From NCBI GenBank assembly GCA_002308235.1, contig DBVS01000112.1, positions 1 to 9,590 on the forward strand: 9,590 nt of DNA. The letters run 5' to 3'. Positions within the stretch are counted from its first letter, which is position 1, and each line of letters opens with the position of its first letter. Origin of the DNA: Lachnospiraceae bacterium UBA1258 (GTDB lineage Bacteria > Bacillota > Clostridia > Lachnospirales > Lachnospiraceae). The position numbers were made by a program, and so were the translations under genes. The notes beneath the pieces are model-generated. The model saw only the letters and a list, made by a program, of their open reading frames with translations. It did no database searches and was not told the DNA's origin. Of the stretch, positions 1-5,691 are shown one piece after another.

Positions 1-1229
1 TGGTTCCTTTTCCGAGCACCGTTATCGCCCGGTTCAACGCCCTTTACAAAGAAAGCGCCAAGGCTGCGACAGACTGGTTTTACAAGTTTTCAAGGGATAA
101 CGATTACATCCGCCGTTACAGGATCAAAAAGGACCAGAAGTGGGTAACTTCCACCGAATACGGCGATCTTGACATCACCATCAATCTTTCGAAGCCCGAA
201 AAGGACCCCAAGGCCATAGCGGCGGCCAAACTCATGAAGCAGGCAGGGTATCCCAAGTGCCTTCTTTGTCGGGAAAACGAGGGCTATGCGGGCCGCATCA
301 ATCACCCGGCCAGGGAGAATCACAGGATCATTCCCGTGACTATTCAGGATTCGCAGTGGGGCTTCCAGTATTCGCCTTACGTTTATTACAACGAGCATTG
401 TATCGTGTTTAACGGGCAGCATGTTCCCATGAAGATCGACCGCGGAACCTTCTGCAAGCTCTTTGATTTCGTTAAGCAGTTTCCCCACTATTTCGTGGGA
501 TCCAATGCGGACCTTCCCATTGTGGGCGGATCCATCCTGACTCACGACCATTTCCAGGGCGGAAATTACGAGTTCGCCATGGCCAAGGCCAAAGTTGAAA
601 AAGAATACACCGTCAAAGGCTTTGAGGATGTGAAAGTGGGTCGTGTAAAATGGCCCATGTCGGTTTTGAGGCTTTCTGCACCCGACACGGAACGCATCAT
701 CGAACTTGCGGATCACGTGCTTAAAAACTGGCGTGAATACACCGATGAAGCTGCTTTCATTTTTGCTTATACCGATTCAGAGCCTCATAACACCATTACT
801 CCCATCGCACGCAAGCGCGGAGACAATTACGAGCTGGATCTGGTGCTTCGTAACAATATAACAACCGAGGAGCATCCCCTGGGCGTATATCATCCCCACG
901 CAAAGCTCCATCATATCAAGAAAGAAAACATAGGCCTTATCGAAGTGATGGGTCTTGCGGTCCTGCCCGCCAGACTCAATACCGAAATTGCGGACCTTGA
1001 AAAGGCTGTTTTGGAGCGTCGTGACATTTCCGGGGACGAGACCCTTTCAAAGCACGAAGAATGGCTTAACGGCTTCAAAGACAGGATTTATGCAAATCCC
1101 GAAAAAGTGCACGAGATCATGCAGGAGGAGATTGGCAAGGTGTTTGCCGAGGTTCTTTCCGATGCCGGAGTTTATAAACGTACTCCCGAAGGCATGGCGG
1201 CATTTGACAGATTTGTGGCTACTCTTTAA
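1..1229 (+). CDS. galT: UDP-glucose--hexose-1-phosphate uridylyltransferase, class II (3' part)
   Basis: This is the C-terminal part of a galactose-1-phosphate uridylyltransferase, the cytoplasmic Leloir-pathway enzyme that exchanges UMP between UDP-glucose and galactose-1-phosphate. The reading frame is already open at base 3, so the gene begins left of the window; the ATG at 234 is internal. About 409 residues are visible, against roughly 500 for the Firmicutes-type class II family. Recognisable blocks are RENEGYAGRINHPAREN, QWGFQYSPYVYYNEHCI and LTHDHFQGGNYEFAMAKA. The His-Asp-His of the last block (bases 543-551) carries the expected nucleophilic histidine region; class I enzymes have HPHxQ instead. 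The C-terminal ending GVYKRTPEGMAAFDRF also fits the family. A 27-base gap separates it from nth, with no terminator seen, so the two may be co-transcribed. Galactokinase and epimerase genes, if linked, would lie to the left. The family call is firm. Confidence 0.93.
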   Translation, partial: VPFPSTVIARFNALYKESAKAATDWFYKFSRDNDYIRRYRIKKDQKWVTSTEYGDLDITINLSKPEKDPKAIAAAKLMKQAGYPKCLLCRENEGYAGRINHPARENHRIIPVTIQDSQWGFQYSPYVYYNEHCIVFNGQHVPMKIDRGTFCKLFDFVKQFPHYFVGSNADLPIVGGSILTHDHFQGGNYEFAMAKAKVEKEYTVKGFEDVKVGRVKWPMSVLRLSAPDTERIIELADHVLKNWREYTDEAAFIFAYTDSEPHNTITPIARKRGDNYELDLVLRNNITTEEHPLGVYHPHAKLHHIKKENIGLIEVMGLAVLPARLNTEIADLEKAVLERRDISGDETLSKHEEWLNGFKDRIYANPEKVHEIMQEEIGKVFAEVLSDAGVYKRTPEGMAAFDRFVATL

Positions 1230-1241
1230 AAGACGTCTACC

Positions 1242-1259
1242 GGAGAGGAAAAACATGTG
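1242..1259 (+). promoter_or_regulatory. Ribosome binding site fixing the GTG start of nth, with an overlapping ATG-TGA
   Basis: GGAGAGG at 1242-1248 lies 8 bases before GTG at 1257, a normal spacing. An ATG at 1255-1257 overlaps this GTG in another frame and is followed at once by TGA (1258-1260), so it cannot start a protein. The encoded sequence from the GTG (MKKYTTEILNRME) matches the usual Nth N-terminus. Confidence 0.7.
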
Positions 1260-1910
1260 AAAAAGTACACCACCGAAATCCTCAATCGCATGGAATCGGA
1301 ATACGGCCGTGACTTAACCTGTTATCTTGATCACGACAGTGCCTGGCAGCTGCTCATTTCCACCATCATGAGCGCTCAGTGTACCGATGCCAGGGTCAAC
1401 GAAGTGGCGAAGGATCTGTACAGGAAATACACATCTCCCAAGGCTTTTGCGGAAGCGGATATCGGGGAACTTGAAAAAGACATTCATTCCGTAGGTTTCT
1501 ATCATAACAAAGCAAAAAATATCATCGCCTGTTGTAAAAAGCTTTGCGATGATTTCGGTGGGGAGGTCCCCAAGGATATAGAGAGCCTTACGACACTTCC
1601 CGGTGTCGGACGAAAGACCGCCAACGTGATCCGCGGAAATATCTTTCATGAGCCCAGTGTCGTGGTAGATACCCATGTACTCAGAATTTCCAACAGACTC
1701 GGACTGGTAAAGACCGATGACCCGGTGAAAGCAGAGTTCGCACTTATGAAAGAAGTCTCGAAGGACTACTGGATCTATGTGAATCACTGGTTCATAGCTC
1801 TGGGGCGTACGATCTGCAAGGCGCCCACCCCAAAGTGTGAAGAATGTTACTTAAAAGACATCTGTCCTTCATACTCAGAGTTTGACGGAAAAAGAAAGGC
1901 AAAAAAGTAA
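1257..1910 (+). CDS. nth: Endonuclease III (DNA glycosylase/AP lyase)
   Basis: A base-excision repair enzyme that removes oxidised pyrimidines from DNA and cleaves the abasic strand by beta-elimination. The 217 residues are the usual family length. A helix-hairpin-helix LPGVGRKTANVI (residues 114-125) carries the catalytic lysine K120, and VVDTHVLRISNRLG carries the catalytic aspartate D138, both at the same numbers as in the E. coli enzyme. Four cysteines, C187, C194, C197 and C203, have the C-X6-C-X2-C-X5-C spacing of the Nth [4Fe-4S] loop, so the cluster should be intact. The start is a GTG with a well-spaced ribosome binding site. The next gene starts on the base after the stop codon, so the two are almost certainly translated from one message. 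The lysine-rich tail is unremarkable. Confidence 0.97.
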   Translation: MKKYTTEILNRMESEYGRDLTCYLDHDSAWQLLISTIMSAQCTDARVNEVAKDLYRKYTSPKAFAEADIGELEKDIHSVGFYHNKAKNIIACCKKLCDDFGGEVPKDIESLTTLPGVGRKTANVIRGNIFHEPSVVVDTHVLRISNRLGLVKTDDPVKAEFALMKEVSKDYWIYVNHWFIALGRTICKAPTPKCEECYLKDICPSYSEFDGKRKAKK

Positions 1911-2615
1911 ATGGATTACGTAGCTTTAGACTTAGAGACCACGGGGCTCGATCCCAAGAAAGATAAGATCATTGAGATCGGAGCCGTTAAAGTGATAAAC
2001 GGAGCCGAAACCGATTCTTTTTCCACCTTCGTAAATCCCGGAAGGAGACTGGACGAGCGTGTTTCGGAGCTGACGGGAATCGAGGAATCCGACATAAAGG
2101 ACGCCCCGAAAGCCGAGACAGTGATCATTGATCTGCTTGAATTTATCGGGGATCTTCCGCTTCTCGGACACAGCATTCTTTTTGATTATTCTTTCGTGAA
2201 AAGGGCTGCGGTGAACGCCGGGCTATCCTTTGACAGAGACGGGATCGACACCCTGAGGATCTCAAGAGCCTGCTGTCCGGATCTAAATTCCAAGCGGCTT
2301 TTGGACATGTGCACCCACTACGGGATAGAGCTATGTGCCCACAGGGCGTTAAACGACGCGCGGGCATCGCACCTGCTTTTTCTTAAACTGCAGGAAGACT
2401 TTTCGGCGAAATATCCCGACCTCTTTAAGCCTGCGCAGCTTATATACAAAGCAAAAAAGGAACAGCCCGTCAGAGAGCGTGAAAAGAAGCGCCTGAAGGA
2501 TATGGTAAAAAAGCACAATATCGACTGCCCCTACGACATCGACGCCATGACCCGGAACGAAGCGAGCAGATACTACGACAAACTCCGCGCACAGATTGAG
2601 GAAGAAAAGTATTGA
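1911..2615 (+). CDS. DEDDh 3'-5' exonuclease, DNA polymerase III epsilon-like
   Basis: A 234-residue protein of the DnaQ-like exonuclease superfamily, expected to degrade DNA or RNA from the 3' end with two metal ions. All five catalytic residues are visible: D7 and E9 in the Exo I motif DLETTGLDP, D92 in Exo II (GHSILFDYSF), and H144 with D149 in Exo III (HRALNDARA). HxxxxD marks it as DEDDh. The exonuclease domain ends near residue 172. A basic, charged tail follows (about 180-234), ending in a short block MTRNEASRYYDKL that resembles small helical motifs appended to other nucleic-acid enzymes. It is not PolC, which is far longer, and it cannot be called DnaQ proper because Clostridia use PolC proofreading. 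Its ATG (1911) directly abuts the nth stop codon with only a weak GAAAGG upstream, so translational coupling is likely. A repair role beside nth is inferred from position. Confidence 0.88.
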   Translation: MDYVALDLETTGLDPKKDKIIEIGAVKVINGAETDSFSTFVNPGRRLDERVSELTGIEESDIKDAPKAETVIIDLLEFIGDLPLLGHSILFDYSFVKRAAVNAGLSFDRDGIDTLRISRACCPDLNSKRLLDMCTHYGIELCAHRALNDARASHLLFLKLQEDFSAKYPDLFKPAQLIYKAKKEQPVREREKKRLKDMVKKHNIDCPYDIDAMTRNEASRYYDKLRAQIEEEKY

Positions 2616-2631
2616 TCCGCGAAAAGATTCA

Positions 2632-2646
2632 GGAGGTTATAAAATG
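2632..2646 (+). promoter_or_regulatory. Strong ribosome binding site deciding the start of the caspase-like gene
   Basis: AGGAGG at 2632-2637 is 6 bases before the ATG at 2644. The frame stays open upstream to an earlier ATG at 2596, but that codon lies inside the exonuclease gene and has no such site, and the 16 extra residues look unstructured. Confidence 0.75.
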
Positions 2647-3174
2647 AATACTGCAGTGCTTATAGTTGATCTTTGCGACAGCGGAAGTGAACGTGAAGCT
2701 ATCAGGCAGTCTCTTGAATTGTTTGGCTATACGGTCATGGTAAAACCTGTTGGAAGGCCGAAGGATCTAATAGATATTTTGCAGGGAAATCTTGTTATAG
2801 ATGCCGATTATGTAATCATATCGTGCCATGGAGAGGGTGGCAAGATTATCATGCCGACTTTGGCGGAAGATGTTTATTTCCCCGAAGAGCCTCGCGGAAA
2901 TTTTGGACCGAAAGAAGTTGAGCAGTATTGTCAGATCAAAGGAAAGACCATAATCAGTACGGGATGCACTGTGGGATGTGACGAAATGGCAGATGTATTT
3001 GCGAAAAATAACATATATATTGCCCCGACCGATTATATAGACGGAAAAGCCGCTATCATGTTTATGACAAGACTTTTTTATGAACTTGGAAAGAGTAAAA
3101 AGGTGACTGACGCATTTGAAACAGCAAGAAAAACAGACGATGAGACCGGTCTGTTTGGGATAAAATGCCCATAA
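2644..3174 (+). CDS. Small stand-alone caspase/CHAT-like protein, putative cysteine peptidase fold
   Basis: A 176-residue soluble protein that I do not recognise as a named family. The strand/helix order read from the sequence suggests a caspase-like fold: a strand AVLIVDL (4-10), a helix, a strand TVMVKPV (30-36), a helix, a strand ending YVIISCHGEGG with H62, then a strand KTIISTGCTVG with C108, followed by a helix MADVFAKNN and a block AAIMFMTRLFYELGKSKKVTDAFETAR (136-162). That is the order seen in CHAT and other clan CD peptidases: His-Gly after beta-3, Cys after beta-4, then a paired-helix block containing 'MxxFY..L..G..V.dAf..Ar'. No fused repeats, signal peptide or membrane segment is present. 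Its codons are more A+T-rich than its neighbours (hand count for 2701-3060 about 43% G+C). The fold is inferred; peptidase activity is unproven, and a non-catalytic role is possible. Confidence 0.55.
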   Translation: MNTAVLIVDLCDSGSEREAIRQSLELFGYTVMVKPVGRPKDLIDILQGNLVIDADYVIISCHGEGGKIIMPTLAEDVYFPEEPRGNFGPKEVEQYCQIKGKTIISTGCTVGCDEMADVFAKNNIYIAPTDYIDGKAAIMFMTRLFYELGKSKKVTDAFETARKTDDETGLFGIKCP

Positions 3175-3207
3175 ATTAATGAGTTCAAATTAGAAAACGG
3201 AGGGAAT

Positions 3208-3879
3208 ATGAGAATAGTATTGGTACGACACGGGGAACCGAACTATGAGAAGGACTGCCTGACAGAGCTTGGGAAAAAGCATGCAAAGGTTGCGGCTCAA
3301 AGGCTTTTGGAGGAAGGAATAGAGGAGATATATTCTTCACCCCTGGGACGCGCAAGAGAAACCGCACAGGCATTTTCGGAGGCATCGGGAATAAAGGACA
3401 TAAAGATCCTTGATTTTATGAAAGAGATCCGTTTCGGTAAATTTGGAGCCCTTTATGAAAGCGGCAACCCCTGGGAGGTCGCTTATAAAATGGCGCAAAG
3501 GGGAATAGATCTTCAGCGCGTCGACTGGAGAGATTATCCGGAGTTCAGAGACAATGCTGCAGTTGTCGACATCGACAATATTTTCGTAAAGGCGGACGAA
3601 TGGCTCAAAGAACTGGGATATGAACGGGAGGGTTCTGTTTACCGCTGCAAACGTGCCGATGATTCCGAACACACGGTTGCTTTGTTCAGCCACGGCGGAT
3701 CTTCCACGGCGTTGCTTTCCAGGATCCTAAACATTCCTTTCCCTTATCTGTGCATAACTCTCGGCAACATCTTGTACACAGCCGTCACAAGCCTTCGCTT
3801 TGACAGGAGGCCCGGCAGCCTTACCGTCCCGATGATAGAAATTGCAAGTGACTCAAGGCATATAAACGGCGTGGAATAA
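3208..3879 (+). CDS. Histidine phosphatase family protein (phosphoglycerate mutase-like)
   Basis: A 223-residue member of branch 1 of the histidine phosphatase superfamily, which forms a phosphohistidine intermediate to move or remove phosphate. The N-terminal LVRHGE carries the nucleophile H8 with R7. SSPLGRARETAQ (43-54) supplies the second phosphate-binding arginine, R48. E73 in KEIRFGKFG is the likely proton donor, and SHGGSS (161-166) gives the second catalytic histidine, H162. The middle section is not that of a glycolytic mutase, so the substrate is unknown; small-molecule phosphatase is the safest description. The ATG at 3208 follows a good GGAGGG-type site. A 33-base gap separates it from the caspase-like gene with no terminator seen, so the two may share a transcript. 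It converges on the minus-strand gene with only 4 bases between stop codons. Confidence 0.88.
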   Translation: MRIVLVRHGEPNYEKDCLTELGKKHAKVAAQRLLEEGIEEIYSSPLGRARETAQAFSEASGIKDIKILDFMKEIRFGKFGALYESGNPWEVAYKMAQRGIDLQRVDWRDYPEFRDNAAVVDIDNIFVKADEWLKELGYEREGSVYRCKRADDSEHTVALFSHGGSSTALLSRILNIPFPYLCITLGNILYTAVTSLRFDRRPGSLTVPMIEIASDSRHINGVE

Positions 3880-3883
3880 AACA

Positions 3884-4492
3884 TCATTCCATTTCTTTCA
3901 ACGACTCTAATATATGAGGACCGTTCAGGGATCTTAACTCCCCGGCGGTCTTTTTTAATCCTTCGAAGGCTTCCGTGTTCCCGCAGGCGAGGTAGTGCTT
4001 GGCAAGGAGACGGTATGTGCGTCCGATATCGACTTTTGTGGAGATTAGGAACTCCATAATGCGGATCGCTTCGCTTTCATGATCGTTATCAAGCAGAATG
4101 TCCGCCCACTTTTGAAGGGTCGTGACAAGCGCCGTGTAATTCTGGTCGTACAAAGAAAGCTCCGTGATGTTGGGAGCGCCGTACATAAGCTTTAAATCAG
4201 TATTGGTATAGCCGGTGAGATTGAGGATCTTCTCTTTTGAGATACGCTCAACGGTCTCTATGATTCCCGGAATTTCGGGGTTATCGGAAAGAAGCTCCGT
4301 TGGCAGATCCGACGGAACCTTTATATAGTCAAGGTGATCGATGGGCTTTCTGCGGACGTTGTTTGCCTCACGTTCTCTGTCCCAGAAGGAGGCTTCGAGT
4401 TTTTCGTCCTTCCGGGTGCGGATCTTGATCTCAATAAAGCACCACCCAAAGATTATGAAAAGTATCAGTACAGTTGCAATTTTCCAGTACAT
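3884..4492 (-). CDS. Uncharacterised membrane-anchored protein with helical repeat-like C-terminus
   Basis: A 202-residue protein of unknown function. Residues 4-21 form one hydrophobic span (IATVLILFIIFGWCFIEI), followed by a basic stretch KIRTRKDEK. The lack of a cleavage site suggests a signal anchor, and the basic flank right after the span favours a cytoplasmic C-terminal part by the positive-inside rule. A charged block SFWDREREANNVRRK (35-49) comes next. The second half (about 118-200) is a series of paired helices, for example TLQKWADILLDNDHESEAIRIMEFL and TYRLLAKHYLACGNTEAFEGL. This reads like TPR-type repeats, with the 'A..Y...G..EaF..L' look of one unit, but too degenerate to be sure. 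The start is ATG at 4492; GGAG lies 13 bases upstream, further than ideal. It stands alone on the minus strand, convergent with the phosphatase and divergent from the small membrane gene. Confidence 0.8.
   Translation of the reverse strand: MYWKIATVLILFIIFGWCFIEIKIRTRKDEKLEASFWDREREANNVRRKPIDHLDYIKVPSDLPTELLSDNPEIPGIIETVERISKEKILNLTGYTNTDLKLMYGAPNITELSLYDQNYTALVTTLQKWADILLDNDHESEAIRIMEFLISTKVDIGRTYRLLAKHYLACGNTEAFEGLKKTAGELRSLNGPHILESLKEME
3919..3956 (+). terminator. Rho-independent terminator inside the 3' end of the convergent gene
   Basis: On the + strand, GACCG (3919-3923) pairs with CGGTC (3946-3950), and inside it GGGA (3928-3931) pairs with TCCC (3939-3942) around a 7-base loop. An interior loop (TTCA against CGG) separates the two stems. 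The stem is followed directly by TTTTTT (3951-3956). This fits an intrinsic terminator for transcripts leaving the histidine phosphatase gene, about 40 bases past its stop. It lies within the coding sequence of the minus-strand gene, on which it has no T-run in the right orientation. Confidence 0.6.
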
Positions 4493-4502
4493 ACGGTATA
4501 AT
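4474..4502 (+). promoter_or_regulatory. Near-consensus sigma-A promoter
   Basis: TTGCAA at 4474-4479 and TATAAT at 4497-4502 are separated by exactly 17 bases. Transcription should start near 4509, about 30 bases before the ATG of the small membrane protein gene. The -35 box lies within the first codons of the divergent minus-strand gene and the -10 box just upstream of its start, so the two genes' start regions overlap. No equally convincing promoter was found for the minus strand. Confidence 0.72.
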
Positions 4503-4538
4503 TTACTCCATTCGGAAAGGTATAAATTCAGGTGTTTT

Positions 4539-4646
4539 ATGTTTAATTTTTATAAAAAGAAAAACAGAAGAATCTTTACGCTCATAGTCGTGATCATACT
4601 GATCCTTTGTATGATCATCCCCATTGTAGCATCTTCGCTGGTCTGA
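4539..4646 (+). CDS. Small single-span membrane protein, 35 residues
   Basis: A 35-residue protein with a short basic N-terminus (MFNFYKKKNRRIF) and one hydrophobic segment (residues 14-30, TLIVVIILILCMIIPIV) ending in ASSLV. By the positive-inside rule the N-terminus should be in the cytoplasm. The layout, a lysine/arginine head, one helix containing a proline, and a tail of A-S-S-L type, recalls the tiny membrane proteins of Firmicutes grouped as DUF4044-like, but I cannot confirm membership. Support for it being real comes from the promoter about 30 bases upstream, a modest AGGTG (4530-4534) before the ATG, and coding-like amphipathic organisation in a stretch that would otherwise be an empty leader. 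The frame is open further upstream to 4341, but that part overlaps the minus gene and is upstream of the promoter. The HypE-like gene follows 39 bases later without a terminator. Confidence 0.65.
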   Translation: MFNFYKKKNRRIFTLIVVIILILCMIIPIVASSLV

Positions 4647-4685
4647 TACAAACCAAATCAATAAATTTGAAACGGCGGTACAGGG

Positions 4686-5669
4686 TTGAATACAGGTAAG
4701 ATCCCGGAAAATGTCCTGAAAAGGTCAATACTTAAGGTGATAAAGAAAAGGCGCGGTGAAGTTCTCGTCGGTGCGACCGTCGGGGGAGACTGCGCCGTTT
4801 TTCGTATGGGGGACCTTGCTTTGTCAAGCGTATCGACCGCTGAGTTCGGCACAGATTCCGGGTTAAGACACGCATTTGTATCGTCTTCGAACAATATAGC
4901 CGCAAAGGGCGGAGAGACCGTGGGATTTTTGATGAGTGCGGTTTTTCCCGCAGACACAGAGGAGCCGCTTATAAAAGAGACAGCTTTAAAGGCCGAAAAG
5001 CTTGCCGCGGAGCTGGGGGCCCAGACAGTCGGAGGAAGTACCGAGATTTCCGATGCGGTAAATCGCCCGGTGATTTCCGTGACAGCTGTGGGACGGGCTG
5101 AAGAGACCGCGTTTGAAACCCTTAAAAACGGTGCCGCGCCCGGAGATTCCGTGATTCTCATAGGCCACATAGCCTTAGAGGGAACCGCAGCAATTACCAA
5201 GGCTAAAGAGGCCGAACTTCTTAAGAAGTTTCCGGCTGACATGATATATCGGGCCGAGAATTTTGAAAAGCTGATGTCGGTAAAGAAAGAGGCCGCCCTC
5301 GCCATTAAGTCCGGCGTAACGGCCATGCACGACCTGTCTCGGGGTGGAGTTTTTGCAGCACTTTGGGAACTGGCCGAGCATTCCGGCGTCGGACTGGAAA
5401 CAGATTTAAGGAAGATTCCGGTTATGCAGGAATCCATTGAAATCTGCAATTTCTTTGACATTAATCCCTATGAGCTTACTTCCGCGGGGGGACTTTTGGT
5501 TACCGCAAAAGACCCTAAGAAGCTTGTATCGGATCTGAAAAAAGAAGGAGTTGAGGCTGTTGTTATCGGCGTTTGCACCGATTCAAACGACAGAGTTCTG
5601 ATAAACGGAGAATCGAGAAGATTTCTTGAGACTCCCAAAACGGATGAAATTTACAAAATAATTGGGTGA
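4686..5669 (+). CDS. HypE/AIR synthase-related ATP-binding protein lacking the HypE C-terminal cysteine
   Basis: A 327-residue protein of the PurM/ThiL/HypE superfamily, two-domain enzymes that use ATP to activate an acyl or amide oxygen. The opening GKIPENVLKRSIL and GATVGGDCAVF (29-39) resemble HypE-type N-termini. GGSTE (116-120) and MHDLSRGGVFAALWELAEHSGVGLE (214-238) are the superfamily's nucleotide-site and second-domain motifs, and TSAGGLLV (265-272) is the equivalent of the PurM 'SGGLL' block. True HypE ends in PRIC, whose cysteine accepts the carbamoyl group in [NiFe] hydrogenase maturation; this protein ends DEIYKIIG and no other hyp gene is near, so hydrogenase maturation is unlikely and the substrate is unknown. 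The start is TTG at 4686, chosen because the homologous N-terminus begins there; a GGCGG sits 7 bases upstream and no in-frame ATG serves. Confidence 0.85.
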   Translation: MNTGKIPENVLKRSILKVIKKRRGEVLVGATVGGDCAVFRMGDLALSSVSTAEFGTDSGLRHAFVSSSNNIAAKGGETVGFLMSAVFPADTEEPLIKETALKAEKLAAELGAQTVGGSTEISDAVNRPVISVTAVGRAEETAFETLKNGAAPGDSVILIGHIALEGTAAITKAKEAELLKKFPADMIYRAENFEKLMSVKKEAALAIKSGVTAMHDLSRGGVFAALWELAEHSGVGLETDLRKIPVMQESIEICNFFDINPYELTSAGGLLVTAKDPKKLVSDLKKEGVEAVVIGVCTDSNDRVLINGESRRFLETPKTDEIYKIIG

Positions 5670-5678
5670 TCCCCATAC

Positions 5679-5691
5679 AGGAGGACTTATG
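5679..5691 (+). promoter_or_regulatory. Ribosome binding site deciding the start of the Lrp-type regulator
   Basis: AGGAGG at 5679-5684 stands 4 bases before ATG 5689, slightly close but strong. An in-frame TTG at 5662 would overlap the HypE-like stop codon and would add nine residues before the helix-turn-helix; the AGGAGG would then lie inside the gene, so ATG 5689 is preferred. Confidence 0.75.

Noticed and set aside
90..716. Long minus-strand open frame (208 codons) opposite galT
   Set aside because: It lies entirely opposite a well-conserved galT reading frame, and its translation has no recognisable domain; it arises from the codon bias of the + strand gene.
2596..2643. Upstream ATG (2596) as start of the caspase-like gene
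   Set aside because: It overlaps the exonuclease gene and lacks a ribosome binding site, while AGGAGG sits correctly before ATG 2644.
3872..3891. Inverted repeat TGGAAT...ATTCCA across the convergent stop codons as a two-way terminator
   Set aside because: Only six A+T-rich pairs and no T-run on the + side; the stem at 3919-3950 followed by six T is much better.
4519..4526. TTTATACC on the minus strand as -10 box for the 3884-4492 gene
   Set aside because: No acceptable -35 hexamer at 16-18 bases and a poor -10 match, so no minus-strand promoter is called.
4341..4538. Longer form of the small membrane protein starting at 4341
   Set aside because: The extension is upstream of the promoter and antisense to the coding sequence of the minus-strand gene; only the last 35 residues look like a protein.
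4658..5461. Minus-strand open frame of 267 codons opposite the HypE-like gene
   Set aside because: Serine/proline/alanine-rich translation without motifs, opposite a gene with clear superfamily motifs.
4686..5669. Calling the PurM-like gene hypE, purM or thiL
   Set aside because: The motifs show the superfamily only; the HypE C-terminal cysteine is missing and no pathway neighbours support any of the names.
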